Shown piece after piece: positions 61,990 to 64,000 of a stretch of DNA of 64,000 nucleotides; within the stretch, counting starts at the first letter, position 1, and each line of letters starts with the position of its first letter. The DNA comes from Parapontixanthobacter sp963736595. Its GTDB lineage: Bacteria > Pseudomonadota > Alphaproteobacteria > Sphingomonadales > Sphingomonadaceae. Location of the stretch: positions 9,878 to 73,877 of the forward strand of contig CAVTPG010000003.1 of NCBI GenBank assembly GCA_963736595.1, in the 5' to 3' direction. Both the position numbers and the translations under genes were made by a program. The notes below the pieces were generated by a model. That model was given only the letters and a program-made list of their open reading frames with translations, made no database searches and had not been told where the DNA came from.

Positions 61990-63204
61990 ATGACGATGGA
62001 CAGCGATTTTTACCGGATGAAGCGCCTGCCGCCTTACGTGATCGCGGAGGTGAACCAGATGAGCCACGCCGCGCGGCAAGCGGGCGAGGACATTATCAAT
62101 CTGGGCATGGGCAATCCCGATCAGCCGCCACCGCCGCACGTGATCGCAAAACTCTGCGAAGTCGCGCAAAAGCCGGACGCGCATGGTTATTCGCAATCCA
62201 AGGGCATTCCGGGCCTGCGCCGCGCTCAAGCCAATTACTATGCCAACCGCTTCGGGGTGGAACTGGACCCGGATAGCGAAGTCGTCGTCACGATGGGTTC
62301 CAAGGAAGGGCTGGCCAGCCTTGCCAATGCGATCACTGCGCCGGGCGACGTCGTGCTGGCGCCAAACCCATCCTATCCGATCCACACCTTCGGCTTTATC
62401 ATTGCCGGGGCAACGATCCGCTCGGTCCCGGTCACGCCGAACGCGGAATATTGGGAAGCGCTGGACAATGCGATGGCTTATACCGTCCCGCGCCCCAGCG
62501 TGCTGGTGGTAAACTATCCGTCCAATCCGACCGCCGAAGTCGTCGATCTCGCTTTTTACGAACGGCTGGTGGAATGGGCGCGCGAAAACGCGGTCTGGGT
62601 GCTGTCCGATCTTGCTTATTCAGAGCTGTATTTCGACGGCAATCCGACGCCCTCGATCATGCAGGTAAAGGGCGCAAAGGATGTGGCGGTCGAGTTTACC
62701 TCGCTGTCGAAGACTTACTCGATGGCGGGGTGGCGCATGGGCTTTGCCGTTGGCAACCGCGAAATGATCGCAGCCATGACGCGGGTGAAATCCTATCTTG
62801 ACTACGGTGCATTCACGCCCATTCAAGCGGCGGCCTGCGCTGCCTTGAACGGCCCGCAGGACATCGTGGAGACCAACCGCCTGCTCTATCACAAGCGCCG
62901 CGATGTCATGGTGGAGGCATTCGGCAGAGCCGGCTGGGACATTCCGCCTCCCGCCGCATCCATGTTCGCCTGGGCGCCGTTGCCGCCCGCATTCCGCGAG
63001 ATGGGCAGCCTGGAATTTTCCAAGCAACTTTTGACCCATGCGCAAGTCGCCGTGGCCGCTGGCGTCGGCTATGGCGAGGAAGGCGAGGGCTTCGTCCGCA
63101 TCGCGATGGTGGAAAACGAACAACGCTTGCGACAAGCGGCGCGCAATATAAAGCGGTTCTTCAAAGAGCGCGGCGTCGATCAAATCGATCACGATGCGCG
63201 CTAA
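61990..63204 (+). CDS. class I/II aminotransferase (AlaC / LL-diaminopimelate-aminotransferase-like)
   Basis: PLP enzyme of 404 residues. SGPVTP-type landmarks are INLGMGNPDQPPPPHV, HGYSQSKGIPGLRRA, VTMGSKEGLASLANAI, and LAPNPSYPIHTFGFIIAGA. The PLP lysine is in FTSLSKTYSMAGWRMGFAVGN and the substrate-binding Arg in FVRIAMVENEQRLRQA. It resembles alanine-type transaminases that take part in amino acid synthesis; some are annotated as LL-diaminopimelate aminotransferases. I cannot separate these functions here. The start could be ATG 61990 or 61996. It is divergent from phaC. Confidence 0.9.
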   Translation: MTMDSDFYRMKRLPPYVIAEVNQMSHAARQAGEDIINLGMGNPDQPPPPHVIAKLCEVAQKPDAHGYSQSKGIPGLRRAQANYYANRFGVELDPDSEVVVTMGSKEGLASLANAITAPGDVVLAPNPSYPIHTFGFIIAGATIRSVPVTPNAEYWEALDNAMAYTVPRPSVLVVNYPSNPTAEVVDLAFYERLVEWARENAVWVLSDLAYSELYFDGNPTPSIMQVKGAKDVAVEFTSLSKTYSMAGWRMGFAVGNREMIAAMTRVKSYLDYGAFTPIQAAACAALNGPQDIVETNRLLYHKRRDVMVEAFGRAGWDIPPPAASMFAWAPLPPAFREMGSLEFSKQLLTHAQVAVAAGVGYGEEGEGFVRIAMVENEQRLRQAARNIKRFFKERGVDQIDHDAR

Positions 63205-63228
63205 TCAGGCGATGGCGGAGATGACAGC

Positions 63229-64000
63229 ATGAGCGACACCACGACATTTCAGGACCGCGTATCGGTCGAGCAAGGCGATAACGGCGTTGCGCAAGTACGG
63301 CTGACGCGGCCCGACAAGATGAACGCGCTGGACCCGGCCATGTTCGAAGCGATCATCGCGGCGGGACAGCATCTGTGCACCGCACCGGGCGTGCGCGCTG
63401 TGGTCCTGTCGGGCGAGGGACGCTCTTTCTGCGCAGGGATCGACATCTCGACGTTTGGCGATGCGGGCAAGAATGGCGGACAGCCGATTACCGCCCGCAC
63501 GCATGGCAACACCAATGTCTTTCAGGAAGTCGCCTATGTCTGGCGGCGCGTGCCTGCACCCGTTATCGCGGCGATCCACGGCGTCTGCTTTGGCGGGGGG
63601 ATGCAGATTGCCAGCGGCGCGGATATTCGCATCGTCCACCCGCAAGCGCGCATGGCGATCATGGAGATGAAATGGGGCCTCGTCCCCGATATGGGCGGCT
63701 ATCCGTTGTGGCGGGGGCTGGTGCGCGACGATGTGCTGCGGGAGCTGGTTTATACCAATCGCGAATTTTCCGGGGCCGAGGCTCAGGGGCTGGGCCTCGC
63801 GACATATAATGACGAAGATCCGCTGGCCCGGGCTTTGGCTATTGCGAGCGAGATCGCCAGCCGTAATCCGCAAGCGATCCGCGCGGCCAAGCGCCTGTCG
63901 AACGCGATGCATGATGAGGATACCGACGCGCTGCTGATGGCCGAAAGCGAAGAGCAGGGCGCAATCATCCGCCAGCCCAACCAGGTCGAAGCGGTCATGG
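63229..64000 (+). CDS. crotonase / enoyl-CoA hydratase family protein (partial at right edge)
   Basis: The frame runs from ATG 63229 past the window end, so the C-terminus is missing; 257 residues are seen. The crotonase fold is clear: VRLTRPDKMNALDPAMFEAI, the oxyanion-hole segments LSGEGRSFCAGIDIS and AIHGVCFGGGMQIASGADIRI, and MEMKWGLVPDMGGYPLWRGLV with the second catalytic region. One catalytic position has Glu-Met-Lys-Trp-Gly-Leu as in many hydratases and isomerases. The substrate is an acyl-CoA, not further defined. It begins 24 bases after the aminotransferase and may be co-transcribed. Confidence 0.88.
   Translation, partial: MSDTTTFQDRVSVEQGDNGVAQVRLTRPDKMNALDPAMFEAIIAAGQHLCTAPGVRAVVLSGEGRSFCAGIDISTFGDAGKNGGQPITARTHGNTNVFQEVAYVWRRVPAPVIAAIHGVCFGGGMQIASGADIRIVHPQARMAIMEMKWGLVPDMGGYPLWRGLVRDDVLRELVYTNREFSGAEAQGLGLATYNDEDPLARALAIASEIASRNPQAIRAAKRLSNAMHDEDTDALLMAESEEQGAIIRQPNQVEAVM

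Noticed and set aside
63205..63912. A minus-strand 235-codon frame opposite the enoyl-CoA hydratase
   Set aside because: Arg/His-rich antisense shadow of a gene with clear crotonase motifs.
1..64000. CRISPR arrays, rRNA genes, insertion sequences, toxin-antitoxin pairs, prophage
   Set aside because: I looked for regularly spaced repeats, transposase motifs, phage structural genes and paired small genes and found none that hold up.

Overview
The window is 64 kb of a GC-rich alphaproteobacterial chromosome, most likely from a marine or aquatic sphingomonad of the Erythrobacteraceae type. The evidence is the gene content: a divergent secB / Tim44-like gene followed by mltA and an Smr gene, a complete PhyR-NepR-EcfG general stress module, PHA synthase with phasin, LptF/LptG, and a TonB receptor, halogenase and glycosidase cluster. 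Almost everything is ordinary chromosomal housekeeping. I see no CRISPR array, rRNA operon, phage or insertion sequence. One tRNA (Gln, CTG) is present.

Layout. 1-3.8 kb (minus): DUF4136 lipoprotein, trpS, murJ, secB. 4.1-6.7 kb (plus): Tim44-like adaptor, mltA, Smr protein; the last two are frameshifted. 6.7-10.7 kb: aroC (minus), then ruvA, a DsrE-like gene, a frameshifted membrane ORF and ruvB (plus). 10.7-19 kb (minus): rhodanese lipoprotein, acnA, DMT exporter, L,D-transpeptidase-like protein, aspartic protease, HDAC-like hydrolase, thioredoxin-like lipoprotein, ispG. 19.2-28 kb: CorA/ZntB transporter, SDR, GNAT, mechanosensitive channel, isoaspartyl peptidase, prephenate dehydratase, cytochrome c, rlmE and ppx.

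28.3-41.4 kb is the accessory part: tRNA-Gln, a broken PepSY protein, then a beta-glucan (laminarin-type) utilisation locus. That locus holds a tryptophan-halogenase-like flavoprotein, a TonB-dependent receptor, a GH16 lipoprotein, a LacI regulator, an MFS transporter, a GH3 lipoprotein and a GluP/FucP-type sugar permease. The genes imply glucan uptake at the outer membrane, cleavage by GH16 and GH3, and glucose import. Palindromic LacI-type sites lie in the halogenase/receptor intergenic region and just before GH3. The receptor gene carries about 14 frame changes in this sequence, so the locus may be inactive or the sequence locally poor.

41.5-48 kb: LOG-family protein, thiD, a truncated DUF1272-like mini-ORF, glmM, a DAACS symporter, sodB, an AI-2E family transporter. 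48.0-52.7 kb is the general stress response hub: ecfG and nepR (minus), a CHASE/HWE histidine kinase (plus), phyR (minus) and a single-domain response regulator (minus). I find EcfG-type promoters (GGAAC-N16/17-CGTT) before nepR-ecfG, phyR and the response regulator. I also find an unannotated 89-nt small-RNA candidate with a C-rich loop and a strong terminator. Its layout recalls GsrN of Caulobacter, and it is my best candidate for something new here.

52.7-64 kb: GNAT-fold protein, fatty acid desaturase, lptG, lptF, DUF427, clpS, phasin (with TTGC-rich repeats, probably a PhaR operator), frameshifted phaC, a class I/II aminotransferase, and an enoyl-CoA hydratase cut by the window end. Single-base frame changes recur in several otherwise well conserved genes (mltA, smr, phaC, PepSY, a membrane ORF, probably the thioredoxin-like gene), so sequence error must be considered before any is called a pseudogene.
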